Positions 42,207-51,408 of a DNA stretch of 64,000 nucleotides are shown in pieces (the first letter of the stretch is position 1; each line of letters starts with the position of its first letter). A program made the translations under genes and the position numbers. The notes below the pieces were generated by a model. The model saw nothing but the letters and a program-made list of their open reading frames with translations, was not told the DNA's origin and ran no database searches. Source of the DNA: Phycisphaerae bacterium (lineage in GTDB: Bacteria; Planctomycetota; Phycisphaerae; Phycisphaerales; UBA1924); assembly GCA_030429705.1 (NCBI GenBank), contig JAUIES010000001.1, forward strand, positions 1,612,001-1,676,000. The letters are read 5' to 3'.

Positions 42207-43718
42207 TCAATCCCGTTCGCGCAGCGTCACCTTCGTGCTCTTATGCAATCTTCCGCGACGAAACTCAACTGTGATGTTCTGGCCGGGGTGCGTGCCTCCC
42301 AGGAGGCGGATGAGTTCCTGCAGGTCGCGCGTCGGCTTGCCGTTCACGCTCGTAATCACATCGCGCACCCGAAGCCCCGTGTCGCGCCTTGCTTTGGTGT
42401 CGGCAAAACCGACAACAACCGGGCCGTCGCCATCGCCGTTCGACACATCAACACCGAGTTGCACATCAAGATCATCCGCCGACTCAGCCACCATCGGCAG
42501 ATCGCGCACCCACGACCGATAGGCATCGTGCATGTCGTCTGCGTTCATCCCGAGGACTTTTTCGAGCGCTTTGAGTCCATGCGGGTCGTGTTCTGCGTCA
42601 GCCGCATACGCCGCATACCACGCCGCCAGTTTGCCCTGCTCATAGACATAAAGAAAGAAAGTGCGGGCGAGTGCGTACTGCCGTAATGGCCGATTCATCG
42701 AAAAACGCTCATGCGTCAGCGAAGTCAGTTCTTCGATGCGCGGCAGACGCCCGTTCTTTTCCAGCCGCTTGGCAATGTTCGTCCGCCAGGATGGCACCGG
42801 CGTGAACCGTCTGCCCGAGGTGGTGCCATCTTCAACCAATGACGCGAGCCCTTCCTGAATCCAGATCGGTGCCGGCACACCGCGATGTGACATGTCTCGC
42901 CACAAGAGAACATGGAAGAACTCGTGACGAAGGGTGGCGCCAAGATCGCGTGCAACCAGTCGGCGTGCATCGTGGTCATACGCCCCCCCGATCTGACTGA
43001 ACGACCCGCGCGCCGCCGGGCCGAATGTCTGTACAGACCAGTTCATAAACCGTTGCTGATCCGGCAAAGTCACCACAACCCACGGGTCCAGCGCTGCATC
43101 ATCTGTGTTGTTGAGGTCAGGGATCAGACGCCGCGCAAACTCGGCCACTGCCTCTAACTCGACGACCGCCTGATCAGTCGAGACTTCATCATGGTTGGAA
43201 AACACTTCGATTCGGAGTGGCTCGAGCGTTCGGCGTTCGGCGCGCTTGCCGATCCACCTTTCTGCGGCCCCGACGCTGGCTGTGCGATGCGCTTCAATCA
43301 TGCGATCAAAGTTACTGACGAGCGCCTGCACGCGCCGGTCGTCTTGCATCGAGGCAAGACTCGGATCACGCTGCAACTGAAAAACATCGATGAATCCGTT
43401 TTGCAATGCGTCAGTGATGTGGGCCCACGACTCATCCGCATCACCCGCCAGCGCGCGCACACACGCGAGGTTGTAGTGAGCGGTGAAGTTGGTCGGGTCA
43501 AGCAGCGCCTGCTCGGTGAACAAGCGTTCGGCTTCCACCATGTCGCCCGCTTCAAATGCTTTGACACCTTCCGCCTGCAGATCAAGCGAAGTGTTGCGCT
43601 TCTGAATGTGCTCGATCAGGCTCTCAAGCCCTGTGTTCGGTGTCGTGTCCTCGATCTGTGCGACAGCCCCCCCGGCAAGCACAACACCAACCGCAATCAA
43701 CACAACACGATTCATCAT
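42207..43718 (-). CDS. Secreted TPR - HExxH peptidase - PDZ protein
   Basis: A 503-aa protein with a signal peptide (cleavage near residue 20, GGAVA-QIED). Residues 50-140 carry TPR units (AFEAGDMVEAERLF, TAHYNLACVRALAGD). The middle has a gluzincin-type zinc site: RHEFFHVLLW with His265, Glu266, His269 and, 20 residues on, WIQEGLASLVE with Glu289 as third ligand, the pattern of peptidase-MA-like proteins. The C-terminal 80 residues are a PDZ domain (LGVDVSNGDGDGP, GLRVRDVITSVNGKPTRDLQEL). The start ATGATG overlaps the purN stop. It leads into paralogues B and A, whose proteins it may process. Confidence 0.82.
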   Translation of the reverse strand: MMNRVVLIAVGVVLAGGAVAQIEDTTPNTGLESLIEHIQKRNTSLDLQAEGVKAFEAGDMVEAERLFTEQALLDPTNFTAHYNLACVRALAGDADESWAHITDALQNGFIDVFQLQRDPSLASMQDDRRVQALVSNFDRMIEAHRTASVGAAERWIGKRAERRTLEPLRIEVFSNHDEVSTDQAVVELEAVAEFARRLIPDLNNTDDAALDPWVVVTLPDQQRFMNWSVQTFGPAARGSFSQIGGAYDHDARRLVARDLGATLRHEFFHVLLWRDMSHRGVPAPIWIQEGLASLVEDGTTSGRRFTPVPSWRTNIAKRLEKNGRLPRIEELTSLTHERFSMNRPLRQYALARTFFLYVYEQGKLAAWYAAYAADAEHDPHGLKALEKVLGMNADDMHDAYRSWVRDLPMVAESADDLDVQLGVDVSNGDGDGPVVVGFADTKARRDTGLRVRDVITSVNGKPTRDLQELIRLLGGTHPGQNITVEFRRGRLHKSTKVTLRERD

Positions 43719-44320
43719 ATCTGGTGTCCTCCGGGCATCTCAGATTTCGATTCGCACGAACTGACCAGTTGTTGCAATGCCGCTGGATACGCGAGGCATT
43801 CCTCCTTAAACACGCGGTCCGCGAGCGTTTGCACCGAATCACCCGGCAAAACCGGACACCGTCGTTGCAGAACAATCGGTCCGGTGTCAAACCGATCGTC
43901 ACACAGGTGCACCGTACACCCCGACTCCGCACAACCAGCATCAAGCACCGCCCGATGAACACGGTCACCAAACATGCCCGGGCCGCCAAAATCTGGCAAG
44001 AGCGCCGGGTGGATATTGACCACCCGACCGCGCAGCCGCGGGGGGATGTGAATCAGTTTGAGGTACCCTGCGAGCACGATCCAGTCCGCATCAACTTCGC
44101 GTGCGAGCGTGTCAAGATCATCAGCGCTGATCTCGCCCGGCACCACGCGATGATCAATGCCGAGTTCGGCTGCACGATCGATACCCTTGCACGAACGCGA
44201 TGCGATGACACCTGCGATGTGCGCGTCAAGTTTGCCATCAGCGATCGCCTGCGCCAGGTTGACGAGCGTTCTACCGGAACCGGACAGCAGGACCAATAGA
44301 TTCGTCAGGTGTGCTGTCAT
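43715..44320 (-). CDS. purN: Phosphoribosylglycinamide formyltransferase
   Basis: Transfers a formyl group from 10-formyl-tetrahydrofolate to GAR in de novo purine synthesis. The 5' phosphate loop is LLSGSGRTLVNL (about residues 11-22); NIHPALLPDFGGPGMFG holds the catalytic Asn and His, and DDRFDTGPIVLQRR the catalytic Asp, in the usual order. 201 aa is a normal length. Its ATG overlaps the stop of the upstream thioesterase gene (ATGA), and its stop overlaps the next start; so thioesterase, purN and the gluzincin-PDZ gene form a coupled operon. The final about 15 residues are divergent. Confidence 0.94.
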   Translation of the reverse strand: MTAHLTNLLVLLSGSGRTLVNLAQAIADGKLDAHIAGVIASRSCKGIDRAAELGIDHRVVPGEISADDLDTLAREVDADWIVLAGYLKLIHIPPRLRGRVVNIHPALLPDFGGPGMFGDRVHRAVLDAGCAESGCTVHLCDDRFDTGPIVLQRRCPVLPGDSVQTLADRVFKEECLAYPAALQQLVSSCESKSEMPGGHQI

Positions 44321-44715
44321 GGCTTGGAACCATCAGCGCCCTCAGGCAAAATCGGCGTCGGTCGGCAGTGTTCATCGAGCGCGACCAGCGTCATCGTGGC
44401 GCCTGTCACACGAGCAACGCGACCAGACTCAACACGCTCACTCTCGACCTCGATTTCGACTGTCAAGCTGGTCCGGCCGATACGAACCGTGCGGGCATAA
44501 AAACTGACAACATCGCCCACACCCACCGGCGCTTCAAAGTCAACACGCTCAACGGAGGCGGTGACCCAAGTAAACGCGCCATGTCGACGCGCTTCGACAT
44601 AGCCCGCTTGGTCAATGTACGCGAGTATCACGCCTCCAAAAACAGTGCCATAATGGTTGGTATCGTTCGGGCGTGTCACGACACGAAGCGCGAGATTGCG
44701 TGGGTGTTCGGGCAT
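44317..44715 (-). CDS. Acyl-CoA thioesterase, YciA-type hotdog
   Basis: A 132-aa hotdog-fold enzyme, the size of E. coli YciA, from the ATG at 44715; the frame continues upstream for 27 codons but without the family N-terminus. Motifs: NDTNHYGTVFGGVILAYIDQAGYVEARRH, the hotdog helix with catalytic Asn/Asp, TWVTASVERVDFEAPVGVGDVV, and RTSLTVEIEVESE. Hydrolyses acyl-CoA in the cytoplasm. First gene of the coupled unit with purN. Divergent from nadB, 97 bases away. Confidence 0.88.
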   Translation of the reverse strand: MPEHPRNLALRVVTRPNDTNHYGTVFGGVILAYIDQAGYVEARRHGAFTWVTASVERVDFEAPVGVGDVVSFYARTVRIGRTSLTVEIEVESERVESGRVARVTGATMTLVALDEHCRPTPILPEGADGSKP

Positions 44716-44812
44716 CAGGAGAGAGGATAGCCGACGATGTGCGGGGTTGTTTCCAAGCGACGCAGATGTCGCTGCCGCTCGGCGCGGGCTTTGCACCTAC
44801 CGTTGATGGACC

Positions 44813-46477
44813 ATGGGCACTGTTTTTGACGATCGACGCTATCTGATTCCGTTCAGATCCAGCCTGTTGCCGCAGATCTTTACCGATGTGTTGGTGATCG
44901 GTGCGGGTGTCGCCGGCCTGCGTGCCGCGATCGAGGCCGCCGAGCAGGGTGCCGATGTGATCGTGCTCAGCAAGGACTCATTGCGGCTCACAAACACCGC
45001 ATGGGCCCAGGGCGGTGTCGCAGGCGTCTTGCGTGACGATGACTCGACGCGGTCTCACATCGAAGACACCATGGTGGCGGGCGCAGACTTGTGCGATCAG
45101 GCAGCGGTTCGCCTCGTCGTCGAGCAAGGCCCGCCGCTCTTGCACGAGTTGATCGACTGGGGCATGCAGTTTGACAGGTCAGACGCCGGTGAGTTGCTCG
45201 TCGGACGCGAGGGGGGGCATTCCGCCAGCCGCATTTTTCATGCTGGCGGCGATGCAACCGGTGCAGAACTCGAGCGGTGTCTCGCGCGGCGCGTCGAACT
45301 CAACGACAATATCCGTCTATTCGACCAGTGTTTTTCACTTGATCTCATCACCCCGAGCGATGAGCCCGGTGCGCCTGTACTCGGTGCGGTGACGCATCAC
45401 GCACGCTTTGGGTTGCAGATGATCTGGGCCCGCACCACAATCCTGGCGTCAGGCGGCGCTGGGCAGTTGTATCGTGAAACGACCAACCCCAAGCCAGCAA
45501 CCGCCGACGGGCTCGCGATGGCCTACCGGGCGGGGGCGACCCTCGCCGACATGGCGTTTGTCCAGTTTCACCCGACAACGCTCTATCTGCCTGGCGCAAG
45601 TCGAAGTTTGATCTCTGAAGCCGTCCGCGGCGAAGGCGCTCATCTGCTCGATGATGCCGGCGAACGGTTCATGGTGGCCGTGCACCCGCTCGCAGAACTC
45701 GCGCCGCGCGATGTGGTCGCTCGTGCGATCGTGCAACAGATCGCGCAGCAGGGGGGGAAGCATGTCTGGCTTGACTGCCGCCACATTGACGGATTCCAGT
45801 CCCGATTCCCCGGCATCTTTGCCGAGTTGAGTCGATTTGAACTCGACCCGCGACGCGACCTCATCCCGGTCCATCCAGCTGCCCATTACATGGTCGGTGG
45901 CGTGCGCAGCGACCTGCAGGGTCAGACTGATGTCGCAGGGCTCCTCGTCGCCGGCGAAGTGGCATCAACCGGGCTGCACGGCGCCAATCGACTCGCCAGC
46001 AACTCGCTCCTTGAAGGGCTCGTGTTTGGACAGATCACAGGTGCCCGCGCCGCCGAACAGGCGAGAACGAATGGCTCACGCACAGGACCGGTCTCCATCG
46101 TCAGCGATATCCGCCCGTCCGCCCAAGGTGAGATCGACCTTGCAGATGTCTGTTCAAGCCTGCAATCGGCGATGTGGCGCAATGTCGGCATCGAACGCAA
46201 CGGCACCAAGCTCCATGATGCGGTCGATATGCTGACTTTTTGGGCAAGATACACCCTTGACAAGATTTTTGACGAACCGCGCGGGTGGGAAGTGCAGAAC
46301 ATGTTGTTGGCAGGCTCACTCGTCGCACGATCGGCCGAGTGGCGCGAAGAATCGCGCGGCGTTCACACACGAACGGATTACGCCGATGCCGAGCCCCGGT
46401 TCCGCGTCCACGACCTCTGGAGGCGTGGCACGCCGACGCCCGCCACCACGCCACTGGTTGAGGAGGTTCCCGCGTGA
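44813..46477 (+). CDS. nadB: L-aspartate oxidase
   Basis: FAD enzyme converting L-aspartate to iminoaspartate, the first step of de novo NAD synthesis; it belongs to the succinate dehydrogenase/fumarate reductase flavoprotein family. Visible: DVLVIGAGVAGLRAAIEAAEQG (FAD loop), SLRLTNTAWAQGGVAG, GREGGHSASRIFHAGGDATG, FVQFHPTTLY, AVRGEGAHLLDDAGERFM and HPAAHYMVGGVRSDLQG, with the late GLHGANRLASNSLLEGLVFG. The 554-aa length is slightly long. nadA and nadC are not in the window. Its stop overlaps the start of the following lipoprotein gene by four bases. Confidence 0.95.
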   Translation: MGTVFDDRRYLIPFRSSLLPQIFTDVLVIGAGVAGLRAAIEAAEQGADVIVLSKDSLRLTNTAWAQGGVAGVLRDDDSTRSHIEDTMVAGADLCDQAAVRLVVEQGPPLLHELIDWGMQFDRSDAGELLVGREGGHSASRIFHAGGDATGAELERCLARRVELNDNIRLFDQCFSLDLITPSDEPGAPVLGAVTHHARFGLQMIWARTTILASGGAGQLYRETTNPKPATADGLAMAYRAGATLADMAFVQFHPTTLYLPGASRSLISEAVRGEGAHLLDDAGERFMVAVHPLAELAPRDVVARAIVQQIAQQGGKHVWLDCRHIDGFQSRFPGIFAELSRFELDPRRDLIPVHPAAHYMVGGVRSDLQGQTDVAGLLVAGEVASTGLHGANRLASNSLLEGLVFGQITGARAAEQARTNGSRTGPVSIVSDIRPSAQGEIDLADVCSSLQSAMWRNVGIERNGTKLHDAVDMLTFWARYTLDKIFDEPRGWEVQNMLLAGSLVARSAEWREESRGVHTRTDYADAEPRFRVHDLWRRGTPTPATTPLVEEVPA

Positions 46478-47046
46478 AGTGTGTCTTGTTGATGACGATC
46501 GCTGCAACCTGTATCGCAGCAGGATGCCGTTACGAACGCGTCGTGTCATACAACCCGCCCCTGGCGAGCCTGCCCGGCGCCGTCACGCAGACACCGCCTG
46601 TCAGACCCGGCCAACAACCGGGAGCCACCGGCAGCGCGGAAATCGTCATCGAACACGAAGACGGATCGATCGAACTGATTTCCCGCAATGCGCTCCAACT
46701 GCTCACCCATGTCCGCCGATTGATCGGTGCACAGGGCAAAGAGATACCGGAAGCCCGCGACCTCTTTGTTGAACAAATTCTTTCAGAAAAGACGAAACAG
46801 GAGTTCATCGACCGCGGATTCGACCCGGCCGAAGCCTACCTCGAACTGCGCCGCCGCGAGCGTGATGTACTCAAACTGCTGTCTCGCATGCCGATGGGTG
46901 AGTTTACACCGGGGCTTTTCCTCAAGCCGCTCGAAAGGAACGCGTTCCGGCTTGCCGCCCCCCCACGCACTTCCGAAGGATTGAACTGGACTTTTGTCGA
47001 TGTCGTCGTTGAGCGCGGCGTGTGGAAACTTCGCTGGTTCGGGTGA
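46474..47046 (+). CDS. Lipoprotein of unknown function
   Basis: A 190-aa protein with a short signal and lipobox (CIAAGC, Cys18), then a Pro/Gly-rich linker and a helical domain (ALQLLTHVRRLIGAQG, YLELRRRERDVLKLLSRMP) ending in a short beta region (LNWTFVDVVVERGVWKLRWFG). Not recognised. The start is the GTG that overlaps the nadB stop (GTGA), so translation is coupled to nadB, though no functional link to NAD synthesis is evident. It ends six bases before the convergent DinG-family gene. Confidence 0.75.
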   Translation: MKCVLLMTIAATCIAAGCRYERVVSYNPPLASLPGAVTQTPPVRPGQQPGATGSAEIVIEHEDGSIELISRNALQLLTHVRRLIGAQGKEIPEARDLFVEQILSEKTKQEFIDRGFDPAEAYLELRRRERDVLKLLSRMPMGEFTPGLFLKPLERNAFRLAAPPRTSEGLNWTFVDVVVERGVWKLRWFG

Positions 47047-47052
47047 TCGGCA

Positions 47053-49119
47053 TCAGAACGGGTCTTGCTGCTCAGCAGCGATATCAACAATGCGCGTTCC
47101 TTCGGGCAGCGCCTTCAAGAACAACTTGCCATAGCGTTTTGTCGCGATGCGCGGATCCAGGACCACCACGCGGCCGGTATCAGTCTTCGAACGAATCAAC
47201 CTCCCGAATCCCTGTTTGAACCGAATCACCGCCCGAGGCAATGAGTCTTCCATGAACGGGTTACCGCCGCGCTCGGAGATCCGCTCCAGCCGCGCCTCTG
47301 TGAGTGGTCGATCGGGCGGATCAAACGGCAATCGTGTAATGATCACATTGCGCAGCGTATCACCCTGCACATCGACCCCTTGCCAGAAACTCGCCGCGCC
47401 AAACAGCACGCCTCGCTCGGTCGAGCGGAAGCCGTCGAGAATCACCGACCGCGACCCGCCGCGGCCCTGAGTGAAGACTGACATGCCAAGCGAACTGAGC
47501 GGTTCTTCCAGCATGTCGGCGACCGCGTAGAGCAGCCGGAAACTGGTGAACAGCACGAACGCGCCGCCATCAGTCGCCACGATGTGGTCGTGGATGCGTG
47601 AGACGAGTTCCTGCAGATATGCCGGCTCCATTTCGCCCTTTTGCGGCTCGGGCATGGTGCGGTCGATATGCAGTTCAACCTGGGCGGCGTGATCAAACGG
47701 ACTTCCCAGTTGCAGCGTCGTCGCACCCTCGCACCCGAGCCGACTGATCGCGTGGGCAAAAGCGGTCTCCGCTCGTTCGGTTGGTTCGTCGTCGTCGATC
47801 GTGCGCGTCGCGAGCGTCGCACTCGTCAAGATCACACACTGCTCTTTGAACAAGTGCTCACGCAATAGTGGTGCGACATCGATCGGGCTGCACGACAGCG
47901 TCACACGCGGCGGCCCCCCTTGCCGGTGCGAAACTTCGACCCAGTAGCATGACTTCTCAGCGGTCTGCGCTACCAAGGCTTCGGCAGCATCGCCGATCTC
48001 GGCTGCCCGCATGGCGAAGGCGTTGAGTTCGAATCGATCCGCTTCGCTTGTGGTCTCTTCACGAAGCCGACGCAAACGAAGAGCGAGATCATTCATCGCA
48101 GGCGTGAGTGGATTCGCAATCGCATCGGCCCTGCGAATGCGGCCGTTGCGGACATCAGGCTGACGCGACAAATCGATCAGATCATCAAAGAACAGCCGCG
48201 ACGCTTCCTCAGCCTCACCCACCAGTTCGACCGCCCGGTTGACCAGATCGAGATCGATCCCAAGCCGTGTCAACTGAGCAAGATACCCCTTGCGCGTCCG
48301 CCCGTGATACAGCCCGGTTAATAAATGCGACACGCGTCCTTGTGTCAGTGACAATCCGAAGTGATCGGCTGCGACATCTTCGACGCAGTGCGCTTCATCG
48401 AGAATCACATGGTCGTACTTGGGCAAAAACCCGACATCTTGTGATCGCAGCGCAAGGTCGCTAAAGAACAAGGCGTGATTACAAATGAGTAGATTCGCCC
48501 GCTCCATCTCGCGGCGTGCGTTCTGATAGAAACACTGCTCGTTGTTGGGGCAGCGCCGGCCCATGCAGTTGCCAGAGTCTGACTGCACACGATCCCAGAT
48601 GCCGGGGCGTTCGAGTTCAGGCAGCGTCGAGCGCGTGCCATCCTCGGTGTCATATGCCCAGTCTTCAATCACCCGCAGGCTCCGCCGACTTGCCGCATCG
48701 GATAGCAGCGTTTCAGCCCGCTGACTCGCCAGTTTCAGGCGGCGGACACTCAGGTAGTTGCCCCGCCCCTTGACGAGTATGGGCCGAAGCTTTGCCTTGC
48801 CTTCTTCGCTATACAGCCGATCACCGAGGGCCTGCTCGAGCAACGGCAGGTCCTTGGTGATGAGTTGTTCCTGCAACGCGATGGTGTTGGTCGCGACGAC
48901 GACGGTCTGGTTGCTGGCGATGATCCGTTCGATCGCGGGCAAGAGGTAGGCGAAACTTTTGCCAACGCCCGTGCCCGCTTCGATCATTGAGACGCTGCCC
49001 GCCGACATGGCCTGCGCCACCGCATCGGCCATCGCCAGTTGTTCGGGCCGAGACTCGAACCGTCCGCCCAGGGTGGATGCGATCGGGCCGGTGTCTGTGA
49101 GCAGGTCGCGGGCGGGCAT
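47053..49119 (-). CDS. dinG: DinG-family ATP-dependent DNA helicase (XPD-like, Fe-S)
   Basis: Superfamily 2 helicase of 688 aa. Walker A is EAGTGVGKSF (residues 47-56), Walker B is DEAH (241-244), and between them lie four cysteines (185, 190, 196 and 213) that can bind the 4Fe-4S cluster typical of DinG/XPD. The C-terminal half has motif VI-like RVIGRLIR-type residues in the form GFGRLIRSKTDTGRVVVLDPR and GAASFWQGVDVQGDTLRNVIITRLPFDPP, also typical. The lack of an exonuclease domain makes it the DinG/YoaA type. Roles are in DNA repair, replication-transcription conflict and R-loop removal. The start lies in the gap to the DUF3500 gene, which diverges. Confidence 0.92.
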   Translation of the reverse strand: MPARDLLTDTGPIASTLGGRFESRPEQLAMADAVAQAMSAGSVSMIEAGTGVGKSFAYLLPAIERIIASNQTVVVATNTIALQEQLITKDLPLLEQALGDRLYSEEGKAKLRPILVKGRGNYLSVRRLKLASQRAETLLSDAASRRSLRVIEDWAYDTEDGTRSTLPELERPGIWDRVQSDSGNCMGRRCPNNEQCFYQNARREMERANLLICNHALFFSDLALRSQDVGFLPKYDHVILDEAHCVEDVAADHFGLSLTQGRVSHLLTGLYHGRTRKGYLAQLTRLGIDLDLVNRAVELVGEAEEASRLFFDDLIDLSRQPDVRNGRIRRADAIANPLTPAMNDLALRLRRLREETTSEADRFELNAFAMRAAEIGDAAEALVAQTAEKSCYWVEVSHRQGGPPRVTLSCSPIDVAPLLREHLFKEQCVILTSATLATRTIDDDEPTERAETAFAHAISRLGCEGATTLQLGSPFDHAAQVELHIDRTMPEPQKGEMEPAYLQELVSRIHDHIVATDGGAFVLFTSFRLLYAVADMLEEPLSSLGMSVFTQGRGGSRSVILDGFRSTERGVLFGAASFWQGVDVQGDTLRNVIITRLPFDPPDRPLTEARLERISERGGNPFMEDSLPRAVIRFKQGFGRLIRSKTDTGRVVVLDPRIATKRYGKLFLKALPEGTRIVDIAAEQQDPF

Positions 49120-49188
49120 GAACGCATCGTAGGGAAGCGGCCGGCCCGGTCATCGGCAACGCCAGCGCCGGTGTTGTATCATGTCGCC

Positions 49189-50235
49189 ATGCTGATCAAA
49201 CGACTGTCCATCATCACTGTGCTTGCCCTTGTCGCTGCTCTTGTTCACGCGGTGGTCCCCGTGCGGACACCGGTCGAGCGGATCTCGTCGTCGGCCGCCC
49301 GGTTCCTCGCCACCCTCGATGAACAACAGCAATCCTTGACCGTCAAGCCGTTCGACGATGCCAACCGCATGGACTGGCACTTCGTCCCCAAAACCCGCGC
49401 GGGGCTTCGCCTTGATGCCATGACCGACGACCAGCGGCTCGCCGCCCAGGCCCTGCTCCGCTCCACGCTCAGCAGCGAAGGCTATCTCAAGGTCAACGCC
49501 ATCATCGATCTTGAAACCGTGCTGCGCGATCTCGAAATCGCAGGCGGCGGCAGTGGGGCCTCGCGCGTCCCGGGCGCCTACTACCTCACCTTCTTCGGCA
49601 CGCCCGCTCGCGATGTCTGGGCGTGGCGCTTCGAGGGGCATCACCTGTCCGTCAATGTCACCGTCGGCCCGGGCGAGAACCTGTCCGTCACGCCGTTCTT
49701 CATGGGCTCGAACCCGGCGACCATTCCTGAAGGTCCGCGGCAGGGGTTTCAGGTGCTCGCTGATGAAGAGGAACTTGGGTTCGAGCTGCTCGCCTCGATG
49801 ACCGGTCCGCAGCGTTCGCAGGTCATCATCAGCAACACCGCACCGGCCGACATCCTGCTCACCCCCGGCAAGGGGCTCGACACCATCGAGCCAGCAAAGG
49901 GGCTCGCCGCCCAGTTCATGACGGGCGAGCAACGACGGCTGCTCGGCGACCTCATCGCGGTCTATGTCAACAACCTCGAGCCCGAGGCCGCCCGCGTGTG
50001 GCTCGAACGCATCGGTAGCGCCGACCCCGGTGACATTTACTTTGCGTGGATGGGCGGCGATAAACCCGGCGAGGGCCACTACTACCGCGTCCAGGGCCCC
50101 GGCTTCGCCTTCGAACTCGATAACACGCAGAACGGGGCCAACCATGTCCACACCGTGTGGCGCGACAAGGACGGCGATTTCGGGGCGGCGGCATTGGTGA
50201 GGCATCTCCAGGCCGAGCACGGTGGGGGCGGGTGA
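49189..50235 (+). CDS. DUF3500-type exported protein
   Basis: A 348-aa protein with a hydrophobic signal segment (MLIKRLSIITVLALVAALVHAVV). I set the start at 49189, just past the frame that overlaps the dinG gene. Downstream: NRMDWHFVPKTRAGLRLDAMTDDQRLAAQALLRSTLSSEGYLKVNAII, the hallmark of DUF3500, then YYLTFFGTPARDVWAWRFEGHHLSVNVTV and, at the end, HYYRVQGPGFAFELDNTQNGANHVHTVWRD, also in order. The role is not established; the family is common in planctomycetes and fungi, and this last block has a His/Asn/Asp pattern that could bind metal. Confidence 0.88.
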   Translation: MLIKRLSIITVLALVAALVHAVVPVRTPVERISSSAARFLATLDEQQQSLTVKPFDDANRMDWHFVPKTRAGLRLDAMTDDQRLAAQALLRSTLSSEGYLKVNAIIDLETVLRDLEIAGGGSGASRVPGAYYLTFFGTPARDVWAWRFEGHHLSVNVTVGPGENLSVTPFFMGSNPATIPEGPRQGFQVLADEEELGFELLASMTGPQRSQVIISNTAPADILLTPGKGLDTIEPAKGLAAQFMTGEQRRLLGDLIAVYVNNLEPEAARVWLERIGSADPGDIYFAWMGGDKPGEGHYYRVQGPGFAFELDNTQNGANHVHTVWRDKDGDFGAAALVRHLQAEHGGGG

Positions 50236-50295
50236 AGCGGTGTAACCGAACTGGCTTCATTGTTATCGAGAGTATGAGATCGGAGAGAACCAGAG

Positions 50296-50781
50296 TTGTC
50301 ATCATTCTCAGACTTGTTCAAGAGGCATGATAAACCGGTGCCGCCGATCAAAACGATGACGCATTGTCCATGCGGGCATCCCCTTGGCGTGGTCGAGGCG
50401 ACACCCGGCAAGCGTTGTCCAAAATGCAACAAGTTACTGCGGCCACTGATCCATCCGGACACGCCAAACAAGGGTGCTTGGTTTTTTCTCGTTCCTGCAC
50501 TCTCACCCGTGATGGTCATGATCTGGTGCATCGTCGTTGCAGCAAACACCAACCCTGCGAAAGCACAATTGCAAGTATTCGACTCGCATGCGATCGTATA
50601 CAAGTTTGTTTTGTTTCTCGTCAGTTGGCCATCCGCGATCTTGCTCGGAGTGGCGATCGGGCGATATGGAGGGATTGGTACGAAGATCATGTTTGCTGTC
50701 ATCGCGCTCTTCTTTAGCAATATGATCAATGGCTCGGTGTACGGCACAACATATTTGGTTATCAAGAACCTGCTCCCTTAG
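50296..50781 (+). CDS. Small membrane protein with CxC zinc ribbon
   Basis: About 161 aa from a TTG start (an ATG at 50356 would drop 20 residues); a GGAGAG-like site lies just upstream. The opening has CPCGHPLGVVEATPGKRCPKC (two Cys pairs), then three or four hydrophobic segments (LVPALSPVMVMIWCIVVAA, YKFVLFLVSWPSAILLGVAI, IMFAVIALFFSNM). Belongs by look to the zinc-ribbon membrane proteins clustered at 50.3-51.9 kb. Function unknown. Confidence 0.6.
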   Translation: MSSFSDLFKRHDKPVPPIKTMTHCPCGHPLGVVEATPGKRCPKCNKLLRPLIHPDTPNKGAWFFLVPALSPVMVMIWCIVVAANTNPAKAQLQVFDSHAIVYKFVLFLVSWPSAILLGVAIGRYGGIGTKIMFAVIALFFSNMINGSVYGTTYLVIKNLLP

Positions 50782-50796
50782 ATCTCGTGATGAGCC

Positions 50797-51252
50797 ATGG
50801 CAACTTCGCCATTTGAACCTGATACCCCTTCATTCAAGCCGATGGCCTGCATTTGCGGCTACGACCTGACCGGCTTACCCGCGTCCGCAGACGCGCGCTG
50901 CCCGGAATGCGGCGTCTTGGTCGCCGGGCTTTCGCCGCGAACTGGGTTTGTCGAGGGGGGCGGCCGATGGCTGCTCGCGGCGATCGCGGCGTGTTTGTTG
51001 GCAGCGCTCTATATGAACGCACTGCTCGAAGCACCGACGAAGAGTTTGCTTTCGAGCGTGCTCGATTGGTTGGCGGGGCCGGTGGTGTTGCTGTGTCTCG
51101 CGGTGGCGGCCGTGGCGAGCGTGCGGTTCACCAATCGGGCCCGGCCGACGGTCGCGTTCCTGCGCCGATCATCGCTGGCGGGGATGGTCTTCCTGCTGTG
51201 CCTGCTGCTCGGCATCGCCGTGTTCTTCGCCGTTATAGCCATCTTCCCCTAA
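50797..51252 (+). CDS. Small membrane protein with CxCGYDLTGLP zinc ribbon
   Basis: 151 aa. The N-terminal ribbon reads CICGYDLTGLPASADARCPECG, a Cys-x-Cys and CPEC pair of a type seen repeatedly in planctomycete membrane proteins; the CGYDLTGL block is exact in the gene at 51409. Then three hydrophobic segments (LLAAIAACLLAALYM, VLLCLAVAAVASV, MVFLLCLLLGIAVFFAVIAIF). It lies 15 bases after the preceding zinc-ribbon gene. No enzymatic motif. Likely a structural zinc site and a membrane anchor; role unknown. Confidence 0.65.
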   Translation: MATSPFEPDTPSFKPMACICGYDLTGLPASADARCPECGVLVAGLSPRTGFVEGGGRWLLAAIAACLLAALYMNALLEAPTKSLLSSVLDWLAGPVVLLCLAVAAVASVRFTNRARPTVAFLRRSSLAGMVFLLCLLLGIAVFFAVIAIFP

Positions 51253-51400
51253 CCAGTGCAGCCGCTTGTTTGGTCGATGGCGTACTGGTCGCTCTCCCCC
51301 ACCCGCACTCAGGACACTTGGCCGCGGCGTCTGTTGGTGATTCGGCGAGGTCATTGCGTTTGCAGTAAATCGAAACGGACCGGTGGATGAACGCACATCG
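51253..51400 (-). pseudogene. Remnant of a CxCGYDLTGLP zinc-ribbon gene
   Basis: Read on the minus strand, one frame gives IYCKRNDLAESPTDAAAKCPECG, which lines up with CTCGYDLTGLPANAAAKCPECG of the adjacent gene with one residue added. The stretch has no good start of its own and ends without a membrane segment. I read it as a decayed tandem copy of the 51409 gene, but it could also be a short gene with its N-terminal part inside the neighbouring CDS. The match was made by eye. Confidence 0.35.
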
Positions 51401-51408
51401 CCAACGAC

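Noticed and set aside
49150-50220. 356-residue minus-strand frame opposite the DUF3500 gene
   Set aside because: Antisense to a well-supported gene; Gly/Asp/Glu-rich with no motif.
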